64,000 nucleotides of DNA from Sphingobacterium hotanense (lineage in GTDB: Bacteria; Bacteroidota; Bacteroidia; Sphingobacteriales; Sphingobacteriaceae): the NCBI RefSeq assembly GCF_008274825.1, contig NZ_CP030848.1, positions 2,790,001-2,854,000 on the forward strand. The letters run 5' to 3'. A program made the position numbers and the translations under genes. The notes under the pieces are model-generated. The model was not told where the DNA came from. It saw only the letters and a program-made list of their open reading frames with translations, and did no database searches. This document shows, piece by piece, positions 42,072 through 50,897 of this stretch. Position 1 is the first letter of the stretch, and each line of letters starts with the position of its first letter.

Positions 42072-43046
42072 TTAGCCTTCGAAAGACAAGATGATTTTCC
42101 CGAAATGATCTTTGCTCTCCATCTGTCGATGAGCTTGCACGGCATCTTGATAATCGAATATCTGGCTCACTTCTACTTTGTACCTGCCGTCTTCGATGAG
42201 CGGGATCACCTTTTCTTGGATTTCTCGAGCAAGCGACGTCTTGAAGGCAATATCGCGTGAGCGAAGCGTGGATCCTGTTAGGGTTATGCGCTTATGCATA
42301 AGCTTTAAGAGATTCAATTCGACCTTGGCACCTTGCATCGCATTGATATAAACCAGTCGTCCTTCTGGATTCAAGATTTGAATGTTCTTTTCAAAGTATT
42401 CTCCCCCGATCGAGTCTAGGATAACGTCCATACCGATGGCAGCCAAAGCCGCTTCAAAGTCTTCCTCGCGGTAAATAATCGCTTTGGTAGCCCCTAACTC
42501 CTCTGTGAGCAGCTTTTTGTCCGCTGTTCCAACAGTAGTATACACATGGGCTCCGAAAGCTTTGGCAAGCTGTATCGCGGTCGTGCCGATCCCTCCCGCA
42601 CCGCCATGTACAAGGAAATTCTCTCCGCTATTTAATCTACCTCGTTGGAACACATTATGCCATACGGTGAATAAGGTTTCGGGAAGTCCTGCGGCTTCAG
42701 AAAAGCTAATATTACGAGGCTTCGCAATACAAATTCCCTCATCTACCACCGCAAGTTCAGCATATCCGCCACCAGCCAATAGCGCCATGACCTCATCTCC
42801 TATTCTAAACTTAGTTACCTTGGCTCCTAGCGCCTCCACAACACCGGACACCTCTAAACCTGGGATGTCCGCAGCTACGCCCTCAGGTGCCGGATAATTG
42901 CCTTTTCGTTGAAATACATCCGGACGATTAATACCAGCAGCTTTCACGCGGATGAGCACCTGATGTTCTTGAAGGATCGGATCCGGGCGTTCCTCAATCT
43001 TCAATACTTCAGGCCCGCCGAACGCTGTAATTACAATGGCTTTCAT
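42072..43046 (-). CDS. NAD(P)H quinone oxidoreductase, PIG3/QOR family
   Basis: A 324-residue medium-chain dehydrogenase without zinc sites. The N-terminal GroES-like half has VLIRVKAAGINRPDVFQRKG and GLEVSGVVEALGAKV; the cofactor half has NFLVHGGAGGIGTTAIQLAK. The pattern fits the TP53I3 (PIG3) branch, which reduces quinones with NADPH. Its ATG shares a base with the stop of the upstream barrel gene (TAATG), so translation is coupled. Confidence 0.92.
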   Translation of the reverse strand: MKAIVITAFGGPEVLKIEERPDPILQEHQVLIRVKAAGINRPDVFQRKGNYPAPEGVAADIPGLEVSGVVEALGAKVTKFRIGDEVMALLAGGGYAELAVVDEGICIAKPRNISFSEAAGLPETLFTVWHNVFQRGRLNSGENFLVHGGAGGIGTTAIQLAKAFGAHVYTTVGTADKKLLTEELGATKAIIYREEDFEAALAAIGMDVILDSIGGEYFEKNIQILNPEGRLVYINAMQGAKVELNLLKLMHKRITLTGSTLRSRDIAFKTSLAREIQEKVIPLIEDGRYKVEVSQIFDYQDAVQAHRQMESKDHFGKIILSFEG

Positions 43047-45772
43047 TATTTTTTATTTGGATAGGATTGCAATCTGATATTGAGTGTCAACATCAAATAG
43101 CGCCCTAATCTGTTATTTCTAGATTCGAAAACATCATTCCCCGCATATTCTGTCAATACGCCGACATTTTTATTTTGATCAAGCAGGTCAAAGCATTGCA
43201 AGCGAAGCAATGCTAGATTATTCTTCATAAAGGTGTACTCTAGGTAAGTATTGATGATTGTTGGATTCACGTCACTCAACTCACTAACATACCCGTTGTA
43301 GAATCGCTGCGACATCTCTGCGCCTAACACGAACTTATTGCTGATATACCCTTTGCCACCTAAGCTTAAAAGAAAAGAATGCGCCGCAATCTTATTCCGA
43401 TATGGCAATTCGTAAATAGCTCTATTCAAGAAATAGTTGGTATTGAACACCGACTCGAAGTACTCATTCCAGTTATAACGGAACTGCAGGTTTTGATTAA
43501 AAAGCAATTGTCGAGTTGTACTCTTTCTGGTATCAATAAAAGAAAGGTTGTTATAATATTCAACATCACCATTTAGATCAAGCTGGAAATTGTCGTTGAT
43601 AACTGGCGTATTAAATAGGTAGTTCCACCGAACATCGTAATAACCGTTTGTATTTTCAAAAGAGGTTTCCTGTATAGTCGACTCTTTGGATACTGACTTT
43701 TTTGTACTTACGATCTTATTATTGATAAAGGTATAAGCGAAGCTGGTTTCGAAATATTGGCCCCTATTCGTAACGAACTTACGCAGGCTAGTAGAAATCT
43801 TATTATAGAATTCGGCCTTCAATGCAGGATTACCAACGATAATATTTCTGGAATTGGAGTTATCACGCACTGGCGAAATATGCAGGAAATTGGGCTGATT
43901 GTTTTTCCCAAGGTAGGAAAATTGTAAATCAAGCTCATCATTTACCTTGTATCGAACGTTTGTCGTTGGAATAAGGTTTACATTACTGTAATTGTAAGTC
44001 GCTGAATCTCCCTTAACTTTACCATCTAGACTAAGAGGCTGGACCGCAAAGCCCAAATTAACACGGAATCTATTATTGGGTTCATACTGATAGTTTAATC
44101 CGGTTTTAAAGCTCCGAAACTGATAAGCATACTCAACGCCTAAGGAATCTATTATTTCGAATGGTTCCTTTCTAACCATCCGGCGTGCCTCGATATCCGT
44201 AATGTCAATATCGTAGGAAACCTCCAAAAGACTGTGCTTGAAAAAAGGCTCTACATACGAAACAGATGATTTAATCGTATTAAGATCGTTTCGTGCATCA
44301 ACAATTTGCTCCTGTTCAAACATACTGATAGATGGGTTCACGCTGGTCGTATCATAAATAACGTAGCTCTCTGTGACACGTTCATCCTTCCCTATCGTTT
44401 GAAAATTAAATCTAAAATCACCTACTAACTTTCTTCCCGGTTTCTTGAAATACTTGGAATAGAACATCAACACCTCTGCCGTCGGCGTAGAATTCACAGA
44501 ACTATCTTTCTGTTCACCACTTTCGCTAACTCTATAATTCTGGCGGGTGGTATATTTATTATTATCTACAAAAGTTCTGTTGTAGGTAATCGTAGGTTTG
44601 ATTTTAAATATATCCTGATTCTTAAATTTAGAATTGATTTCAAAGAATAATTTGTGATAGTTATCTAGGGTCGTAGTACTATAATCCTCTTTCTTATGGA
44701 TCTTAAAATTGCTATAGGAAGAAGTTAATAAAGAGTTACCTTCTGTCAGATTGTGACGGCTTTGATAGTTATAGCCTCCAGATATCTGTATGTCTTTCCC
44801 CCAATTATCAGAAAAGCTGACACCTACAGACCCCAGCTTATTCAAGCCATCAGATTGATCAGCGTAGTCGCCGAACTCCCCGAGCGAAGTTGCTCTGCCA
44901 CCGGCACCATTAGGAGAACCAAATGCGAACAAACTGGTATTGGTATTATTTAAGGACCCAACAACAGAGATCTCTTGACCATCATTAAATTTATTGATAC
45001 CCAAACTACCCAAATATCGCTCGCGCGTTCCACCGCCAAGCGTCCCTTGTCCGAACGTAATTTTCTTCTTATTATCTTCTAAGATGATATTAATGATTTT
45101 TTCGGGCTCCGTATTCTTGATTCCTTTCTCTGCTGATGCAGTACCGTAATCATTGATTACTTCAATCTGCTTGACAAATTCAGTAGGAAGATTCCTCGTC
45201 GCGGTTAGCACATCACCTCCGAAGAATTTTCGGCCATCAACTTGTACCCCGGTAATTATTTGGCCATTGTAAAATGGCGTCCCATCACGCAAAACTTGAA
45301 ATCCCGGAATGTTCTTTAACGCCTCTTCGAGCAGCGATCGCTGTGGAAATGAAAAGGCCTTCATATTAAACTGTATAGTATCTCCCTTATTGACTATCGG
45401 AATGTATTTCATCACCCGTACCTCTGGGATTAAGTTGGCCTGCGGATGGAGAGTAACCTTTGGCGCAAAAATCTGATCTATAAAACGGTTAGCGGGAAAA
45501 GTCTTCTTAACGATTTGATGCCCCAGCATACTGTAAGTTACACTGATATGCTCACCTTTTATCTTGTTGATACGATAGAAACCATTGGCGTTCGTCGTAA
45601 CAACAATCGTATCTGCCGTACTGCTTAAGCGCACTGAAACCCCTTTCAAGCCCATACCAATAGTATCTACCACCAACCCTTCAATGCTTCTGGCGCCTTC
45701 TTGCGCAAGCAGCTTCGGAGAGACCGAAAGGCAGACCATCAACACGGTCAAGATATAATAAAGATTATGCAC
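43046..45772 (-). CDS. TonB-receptor-like outer membrane protein with carboxypeptidase-regulatory domain
   Basis: A 908-residue protein with a signal peptide (to about residue 23), a regulatory-like beta-sandwich (IEGLVVDTIGMGLKGVSVRL), a plug-like region (LLEEALKNIPGFQVLRDGTP, NGQIITGVQVDGRKFFGGD) and a long barrel. It belongs to the OMP_b-brl_3 group, related to TonB receptors but lacking a SusD partner and a typical TonB box that I can see. Ligand unknown. It overlaps the quinone reductase gene by one base. Confidence 0.88.
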   Translation of the reverse strand: MHNLYYILTVLMVCLSVSPKLLAQEGARSIEGLVVDTIGMGLKGVSVRLSSTADTIVVTTNANGFYRINKIKGEHISVTYSMLGHQIVKKTFPANRFIDQIFAPKVTLHPQANLIPEVRVMKYIPIVNKGDTIQFNMKAFSFPQRSLLEEALKNIPGFQVLRDGTPFYNGQIITGVQVDGRKFFGGDVLTATRNLPTEFVKQIEVINDYGTASAEKGIKNTEPEKIINIILEDNKKKITFGQGTLGGGTRERYLGSLGINKFNDGQEISVVGSLNNTNTSLFAFGSPNGAGGRATSLGEFGDYADQSDGLNKLGSVGVSFSDNWGKDIQISGGYNYQSRHNLTEGNSLLTSSYSNFKIHKKEDYSTTTLDNYHKLFFEINSKFKNQDIFKIKPTITYNRTFVDNNKYTTRQNYRVSESGEQKDSSVNSTPTAEVLMFYSKYFKKPGRKLVGDFRFNFQTIGKDERVTESYVIYDTTSVNPSISMFEQEQIVDARNDLNTIKSSVSYVEPFFKHSLLEVSYDIDITDIEARRMVRKEPFEIIDSLGVEYAYQFRSFKTGLNYQYEPNNRFRVNLGFAVQPLSLDGKVKGDSATYNYSNVNLIPTTNVRYKVNDELDLQFSYLGKNNQPNFLHISPVRDNSNSRNIIVGNPALKAEFYNKISTSLRKFVTNRGQYFETSFAYTFINNKIVSTKKSVSKESTIQETSFENTNGYYDVRWNYLFNTPVINDNFQLDLNGDVEYYNNLSFIDTRKSTTRQLLFNQNLQFRYNWNEYFESVFNTNYFLNRAIYELPYRNKIAAHSFLLSLGGKGYISNKFVLGAEMSQRFYNGYVSELSDVNPTIINTYLEYTFMKNNLALLRLQCFDLLDQNKNVGVLTEYAGNDVFESRNNRLGRYLMLTLNIRLQSYPNKK

Positions 45773-45864
45773 CTAAGATAGTTCCTATAGAGTAATTTAA
45801 ATCTACTAATTCACAATAAATGAAATTTAACATTAAAACGCAGGAACTTAAAATTTTTGTATAA

Positions 45865-45900
45865 AAAAAGGGGCTAAAAATACAATTTTAGCCCCTTTTT
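45865..45900 (-). terminator. Terminator of ferritin gene
   Basis: AAAAAGGGGCTAAAA pairs perfectly over 15 bp with TTTTAGCCCCTTTTT around a 6-base loop, 13 bases past the ferritin stop. Symmetric, so it may act both ways. Confidence 0.92.
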
Positions 45901-45913
45901 ATTATTTTTTAAC

Positions 45914-46441
45914 TTATTCTCCGTCGAAAGTTACTTTTACTAGATGACGGTCAATTTCCCATCTTCCAGTTCCGTCTTCTCCGATTACGTCGAATAGCTC
46001 AAGAATACGACGAGCAACATACTCTTCTTCAACTTGTTCCTCTAAGAACCATTGAATAAAGTTGAACGTTACGAAGTCCTTCGCTTTCATACACTTATCA
46101 GCAATCTTGTTAAATTGTTCGGTCACAAACATCTCTTGTTCTAATGTCTGCTCGAATACACCTCTGAACGATTCGAAGTCTACAGGAACGTTAGTAACTT
46201 CAGGAGAGATCGCACGGCCACCTCTTGCTGAGATGTAGTTAAAGATCTTCAACATATGAGCACGCTCTTCGTCAGATTGCTTTGCAAAGAATGCTGCAGC
46301 ATTATCTAATCCTTGATCGTCACACCATGCTGACATTGCTAAGTACAATGATGATGAGTGTGCTTCAACTTTAACTTGTGCATTTAATATGTTTTCGATC
46401 TCCTCGGAGATGGATGTTTTTAATTTCAATAAATCTTTCAT
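45914..46441 (-). CDS. Non-haem ferritin
   Basis: A 175-residue four-helix ferritin of FtnA type, storing iron as a mineral in a 24-subunit shell. The ferroxidase residues are in EAHSSSLYLAMSAW and SDEERAHMLKIFNYI in helices A and B, and in FIQWFLEEQVEEEYVARRIL later. Length is normal. No haem-binding Met of bacterioferritin is recognised. It stands alone with its own terminator. Confidence 0.95.
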   Translation of the reverse strand: MKDLLKLKTSISEEIENILNAQVKVEAHSSSLYLAMSAWCDDQGLDNAAAFFAKQSDEERAHMLKIFNYISARGGRAISPEVTNVPVDFESFRGVFEQTLEQEMFVTEQFNKIADKCMKAKDFVTFNFIQWFLEEQVEEEYVARRILELFDVIGEDGTGRWEIDRHLVKVTFDGE

Positions 46442-46606
46442 AACAACTATATATAAAAATGTCCAGCGCGGATTGAATGATTTTCAAATCCAACACTACA
46501 AAGATAACGTGTTGCAATAAAAATTATTGGATTTTTCTGCAATACAAATTCAGTCTAAATTAGGCCATAAAATAGCTAACTTATTTAGAACTAGTATAAT
46601 TACAGC

Positions 46607-46978
46607 TTAAAATGTTAATAGGGATCTTGAGTGTAGACAACTATGAATCACCCCATTAAGTTCGATCATAAACTTCGCTCCTGACAGGACTTCGCGAAGC
46701 TGAAGGATCTCCTCAATGGATAGAATAAAACAACGTTCGGTGCGAAACGGCATGATGATTTCAAAGTCACCGTTGCGTGACGAATCCGTAAGCATAGCTT
46801 CAAGATCGATACTATCAATCTTCTTTTTGAAAGCGAAAAAATCTCTTACATTGAACGCCGTAGTGGCACCTTGAAACTCCAACCAATAACAGTTTTGTCG
46901 GCTACATTGGTAGACCGCAGCGTCATCGGATACAAATACTTCTTCAACGTTTGCTAAAGGACAAATCATGTTTTTCAT
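46607..46978 (-). CDS. Hypothetical protein, DUF6686-like
   Basis: A 123-residue protein with CPLANVEEVFVSDDAAVYQC, then SRQNCYWLEFQGATTAFNVR and a C-terminal helix ILSIEEILQLREVLSGAKF. The spacing of the early cysteines resembles small Bacteroidota proteins I recall as DUF6686, but the match is uncertain. No signal peptide. Most likely cytoplasmic; the cysteines could bind a metal. It lies 71 bases after another unknown gene on the same strand. Confidence 0.6.
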   Translation of the reverse strand: MKNMICPLANVEEVFVSDDAAVYQCSRQNCYWLEFQGATTAFNVRDFFAFKKKIDSIDLEAMLTDSSRNGDFEIIMPFRTERCFILSIEEILQLREVLSGAKFMIELNGVIHSCLHSRSLLTF

Positions 46979-47049
46979 TAGTCTGGAACAAATCTAAATA
47001 ATATTAAGAATTAATCCAAATAAATAAACATAATAAAGTTCGTTCGCTC

Positions 47050-47559
47050 CTAGAACAATGATTTAAATTTTAGATATTCGTCTAAATATTTTTGAACACT
47101 TACTGAATCAAGGTAGAATAGTTGCGTATCAAACTCTACCCGGCGGAATTCCTCGTTCACTAAAGAAGTGCTCAGATGCTCTTCCAAAGCATCCCACAAT
47201 TCCTTCGCTAAAGGAATGAATGCCAAATCCGTCATTCCATAAGAACCTTTCCAAAACCTAATTTCATAATCTGGATGCAAAAGTTCGTTTATGGCAGCTA
47301 GTAATTTGTTTAAATTTATTTCTCCATTTGAGTCGGCGATCTGTATAGACTTTTGATTGTAGATAAGACGTATGCCATTGTCATCCAAAATTTCCTTTTC
47401 TACGCATTTCATCTCTATCAATTCTTCGATCCTATAAATTATTTCGTCGACAGCGGAGTTTTCGTTTAACCACATAACAAGCTTGGTGTCGTCCATAAGC
47501 TTCCTCCCATCGGCACTTTTAACCAATGATTCCAATGTTTTTAATTTATTTAGGGGCAT
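47050..47559 (-). CDS. Hypothetical protein, 169 residues
   Basis: Not recognised. A largely helical, acidic, cytoplasmic protein: KTLESLVKSADGRKLMDDTK, IIYRIEELIEMKCVEKEIL, a strand pair GIRLIYNQKSIQIAD, then FWKGSYGMTDLAFIPLAKEL. No known motif, signal or transmembrane segment. It is followed by the DUF6686-like gene at 46607 and stands 228 bases from hpf. Confidence 0.65.
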   Translation of the reverse strand: MPLNKLKTLESLVKSADGRKLMDDTKLVMWLNENSAVDEIIYRIEELIEMKCVEKEILDDNGIRLIYNQKSIQIADSNGEINLNKLLAAINELLHPDYEIRFWKGSYGMTDLAFIPLAKELWDALEEHLSTSLVNEEFRRVEFDTQLFYLDSVSVQKYLDEYLKFKSLF

Positions 47560-47737
47560 GTTGTTTGTTTTATTAACCTCAAGTTAGCAAGAATTCCCTA
47601 AGGATAAAACTATTAATTACCTATTTGTATAGATAATTAACTACAAACTTATCAATCAAGTATTTGTCACGTACGTACAGGAAATATACGATTACCACTA
47701 ATCAACACATTTCTTTTTGTACGAAAATGATATGCAT

Positions 47738-47767
47738 AAAAAAAGCTGTCTCATTGAGGCAGCTTTT
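47738..47767 (-). terminator. Terminator of hpf
   Basis: AAAAGCTGTCTC and GAGGCAGCTTTT form a 12-bp stem with one G-U around ATT. The minus strand continues with T. Confidence 0.88.
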
Positions 47768-47787
47768 CTTTTCAAATTTTATATTTC

Positions 47788-48129
47788 TTAGAATTCTTCT
47801 TCTTGATTTAATATCTCTTTGTGGTTACTTGCGTTTGTTCGTGTTTTTGTTTTGTGCTTATTAATCTGTCGTCGGATCGATTCGATAGCAACATCTGTGG
47901 CTTCTTCGAAAGTCTTTGCTTGTGCCTTAGCGAACAACTGATTGCCGGGAACATTAAATTTTAACTCGACTACCTTGTTTGCTTCGTCATCAACATTTTC
48001 TAAACGCAAATAGCATGCGCCCTCGATGATGTTGTCCAAAAACTGATTTAACTTCTCTGATCTCTTCTTAATGAACTCAATTAACTTTTGGTCTGCATTA
48101 AATTTAATAGATTGCACTGTAATGTTCAT
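47788..48129 (-). CDS. hpf: Ribosome hibernation-promoting factor
   Basis: A 113-residue short-form HPF/RaiA-type protein: MNITVQSIKFNADQKLIEFI and KKRSEKLNQFLDNIIEGACY, then the conserved LFAKAQAKTFEEATDVAIES and IRRQINKHKTK. It binds the 30S decoding region in stationary phase. The long-form C-terminal dimerisation domain is absent. It starts 13 bases after the xerC stop, in an operon often seen in this phylum. Confidence 0.94.
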   Translation of the reverse strand: MNITVQSIKFNADQKLIEFIKKRSEKLNQFLDNIIEGACYLRLENVDDEANKVVELKFNVPGNQLFAKAQAKTFEEATDVAIESIRRQINKHKTKTRTNASNHKEILNQEEEF

Positions 48130-48142
48130 TTTTCCTCCTTTT

Positions 48143-49024
48143 TTAAGCCTTTGGATGGGCTTGTTTATAAATTGATTTCAAACGTTCAGCTGAGTTATGG
48201 GTATATACTTGTGTCGCCGACAACCCAGCGTGACCTAATAACTCTTTAATTGCATTCAAATCTGCCCCATTATCTAAGAGCGCTGTCGCGAAGGTGTGTC
48301 TGAGCACATGAGGACTTCTTTTTTTCTGTGAAGTAATCATACTGAGATACCTTTTAACGATTCTATAAATGAGCTCCCGATAAGCAGGCTTTCCTTCTTT
48401 GGTAACGACTAACTCCGGTATAATGTTTTGAAAGTTCTGTTGTTTTTTTTCCAACATATACCGTTTCAGTTCTTCTAGTAAAGTGTTGTTGATAGGCGCA
48501 AAACGCTCTTTGCTCCTTTTTCCGAATATAAGTATTTTTTTATTATAAAAGTCAACATCTATTTCTTTAATCGACACTAATTCCGATACACGGATACCTG
48601 TTCCAAATAGTAGTTCAAGCACGATAAAATCGCGTAAATCTTCAAAACTGCTCAGTTCCCCTTCAATTTGATCCAGCAGGCTAACCATCTTTTCTTTTTC
48701 AACGATCGTCGGCAATTTCTGCGGCACTTTCAATGCTTTAATCAACGACATTGGGTTGCGCTCTACCAAACCCTCGCGAAGTAGATATTTATAATAGGAT
48801 TTCAAAGCGGAGATGGAACGATTAATTGATCGAGCCTCCTTTTTAGACTCTCGTAGCGTCGAAAAATAATAACGGAGAAATTTGAAATCGATAGCATCAA
48901 AGGTATACGACTCTTGGTCCGCGAAAGCTAGAAATTGATCTATTTCTTTCTCATAGGCGGTCAAGGTATGCACCGAATAATGCTTTTCAAATCTTAGATA
49001 TGTTATAAAACTTTCCTTATACAT
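48143..49024 (-). CDS. xerC: Tyrosine recombinase XerC
   Basis: A 293-residue tyrosine recombinase. The N-terminal SAM-like DNA-binding domain has ITYLRFEKHYSVHTLTAYEK; the catalytic domain has LLFGTGIRVSELVSIKEIDV (first Arg), HVLRHTFATALLDNG (His239, Arg242), LLGHAGLSATQVYTH (His265) and nucleophile Tyr274. All core residues are present. XerC/D resolve chromosome dimers at dif. Whether this is the C or D type is decided by its small size and its hpf neighbour. Confidence 0.93.
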   Translation of the reverse strand: MYKESFITYLRFEKHYSVHTLTAYEKEIDQFLAFADQESYTFDAIDFKFLRYYFSTLRESKKEARSINRSISALKSYYKYLLREGLVERNPMSLIKALKVPQKLPTIVEKEKMVSLLDQIEGELSSFEDLRDFIVLELLFGTGIRVSELVSIKEIDVDFYNKKILIFGKRSKERFAPINNTLLEELKRYMLEKKQQNFQNIIPELVVTKEGKPAYRELIYRIVKRYLSMITSQKKRSPHVLRHTFATALLDNGADLNAIKELLGHAGLSATQVYTHNSAERLKSIYKQAHPKA

Positions 49025-49122
49025 TTCCTCTTCCCTTATTGGTAATATTAGGAATTATTTTCTGAAAAAAATGTGATCTATCGCAATATAATTATTGAAA
49101 TCTCTCATTTGACACGAAAATG

Positions 49123-49152
49123 AAAAAGGGCGAAGTGTTCACTTCGCCCTTT
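49123..49152 (-). terminator. Terminator of fbaA
   Basis: AAAGGGCGAAGTG and CACTTCGCCCTTT form a 13-bp inverted repeat with a two-base centre (so four to six bases loop in practice), 19 bases past the fbaA stop. Confidence 0.88.
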
Positions 49153-49170
49153 CCTTAGATTATATTAATA

Positions 49171-50250
49171 TTATAATTTGCTGTTCACATCAATTGCATT
49201 CAACTCTTCGAAAGCTTGTGTCAAACGCGTAACGAATGCTTCTTCACCTTTTCTTAACCAAACACGTGGGTCATAGTATTTCTTGTTTGGAGAATCAGAC
49301 CCTTCTGGGTTACCGATTTGACCTTGCAAGTAATCACGGTTCTTCGCTTCGTATGCACGAACGCCATCCCAGAATGCCCATTGCATATCTGTATCGATGT
49401 TCATTTTAATAGCACCATAAGAGATCGCCTCAGCAATTTCCTCAGGCGATGAACCCGAACCTCCGTGGAACACGAAGTTCACAGGCTTCTCTGCTGTTAA
49501 ATTGAATTTCTCACGAATAAACTCTTGCGAGTTATGAAGAATAACAGGCTGTAACTTCACATTACCTGGTTTATAAACCCCATGCACATTTCCGAATGCT
49601 GCAGCTACAGTAAATTTATCAGAAACTTTTCCTAACTCTTCGAAAGCATAAGCAACCTCTTCAGGTTGTGTATATAATTTTGAGCTATCCACATCCGAAT
49701 TATCCACGCCATCCTCTTCTCCACCTGTTACACCCAACTCGATTTCCACAGTCATACCTAGTGGTTTCATGCGCTCTAAATACTTTTTAGAAATTTCGAT
49801 ATTCTCTTCAATTGGTTCTTCCGAAAGATCTAACATATGAGATGAGAACAAAGGCTTGCCATGTTGTGCGAAGAATTTCTCGCCAGCATCTAATAAACCA
49901 TCGATCCATGGTAAAAGCTTTTTAGCAGCATGATCCGTATGCAAGATAACAGCAACACCATAGTGTTCTGCTAATAAATGTACGTGCTGCGCAGCAGATA
50001 CCGCTCCTAAAATGCAAGCTTGCAATCCATCATTGTTTAATGATTTACCCGCATAAAACTGCGCTCCACCATTTGATAACTGTATAATTACTGGTGAATT
50101 AACTTTTTTTGCTGTTTCCATAACGGCATTGATGGAATCCGTTCCAATAACGTTTACCGCTGGTAAAGCAAATTTCTCTCTTTTAGCAATCTCAAATAAC
50201 TCTTGTACTTGATCGCCGGTTAAAACACCTTTGAAATCTTTTAGGCTCAT
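49171..50250 (-). CDS. fbaA: Class II fructose-bisphosphate aldolase
   Basis: A 359-residue zinc aldolase, cleaving fructose 1,6-bisphosphate in glycolysis. Zinc ligands are in ILHTDHAAKKLLPWIDGLLD and the second histidine in NVHGVYKPG; NFVFHGGSGSSPEEIAEAIS binds phosphate. The insert EIELGVTGGEEDGVDNSD and overall length mark it as the class IIA, E. coli FbaA type. It is monocistronic with its own terminator. Confidence 0.96.
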   Translation of the reverse strand: MSLKDFKGVLTGDQVQELFEIAKREKFALPAVNVIGTDSINAVMETAKKVNSPVIIQLSNGGAQFYAGKSLNNDGLQACILGAVSAAQHVHLLAEHYGVAVILHTDHAAKKLLPWIDGLLDAGEKFFAQHGKPLFSSHMLDLSEEPIEENIEISKKYLERMKPLGMTVEIELGVTGGEEDGVDNSDVDSSKLYTQPEEVAYAFEELGKVSDKFTVAAAFGNVHGVYKPGNVKLQPVILHNSQEFIREKFNLTAEKPVNFVFHGGSGSSPEEIAEAISYGAIKMNIDTDMQWAFWDGVRAYEAKNRDYLQGQIGNPEGSDSPNKKYYDPRVWLRKGEEAFVTRLTQAFEELNAIDVNSKL

Positions 50251-50545
50251 AGTTTATTCGTTCTAAATATTTGTTGTGAATGCTTAAAGATAGCGTTTTT
50301 TTATTATTCGAAAAAATATAGTGTAAAAATTACACTATCCGAATATTACCCCTTAAATTCCCTTTAAACGAAGAGAAACTAATTTTCCATACCATAAAAT
50401 AATTGAAAAATACCATCTTTTTAACAGTCCTTATGACAACTCTATAACAAGAGCTGAAAGGCATATTTAACACTATTTTGCGCACCCTTAACAATGTATT
50501 TAATATCTTTATCCTGTTAGATCATTATTAACAAATTAATACAAC

Positions 50546-50890
50546 ATGCTACAGGTATACGGAATTAAAAATTGCAACACGGTTAAGAAAGCGCTCGACT
50601 GGTTAAATGAAAACAAAAAAGACTATGTTTTTCATGATTATAAGAAGGAACCGGCAACCCTCGAAAAATTAGAACGATGGGAAAAAGAAATAGCATGGGA
50701 AGCCTTAGTGAATAAAAAAGGAACCACCTGGAAGAAGCTCAGCGCAGAAGAGCAAACAAAAGTGCAAGACGCCGATACTGCAAATCAAGTATTACTCGCA
50801 AACAACAGCATGATTAAGCGTCCCTTAATCGAGTCGCCACAGGGAATTTTATTAGGCTTTGATGAGGAGGAATACAAAGCAAAACTTTAA
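50546..50890 (+). CDS. ArsC/Spx-family YffB-like protein
   Basis: A 114-residue thioredoxin-fold protein of the ArsC/Spx family: LQVYGIKNCNTVKKALDWLN, FHDYKKEPATLEKLERWEKE and IKRPLIESPQGILLGFDEEE. Instead of the C-x-x-C of Spx there is a single cysteine with Asn (NCNTVKK), as in YffB-type members, for which arsenate reduction is not shown. It precedes an M1 peptidase gene by 7 bases. Confidence 0.9.
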   Translation: MLQVYGIKNCNTVKKALDWLNENKKDYVFHDYKKEPATLEKLERWEKEIAWEALVNKKGTTWKKLSAEEQTKVQDADTANQVLLANNSMIKRPLIESPQGILLGFDEEEYKAKL

Positions 50891-50897
50891 ACCAATT

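Noticed and set aside
50859..50897. Longer start of the M1 peptidase
   Set aside because: It would overlap the YffB-like gene and place extra residues before a clear signal peptide.
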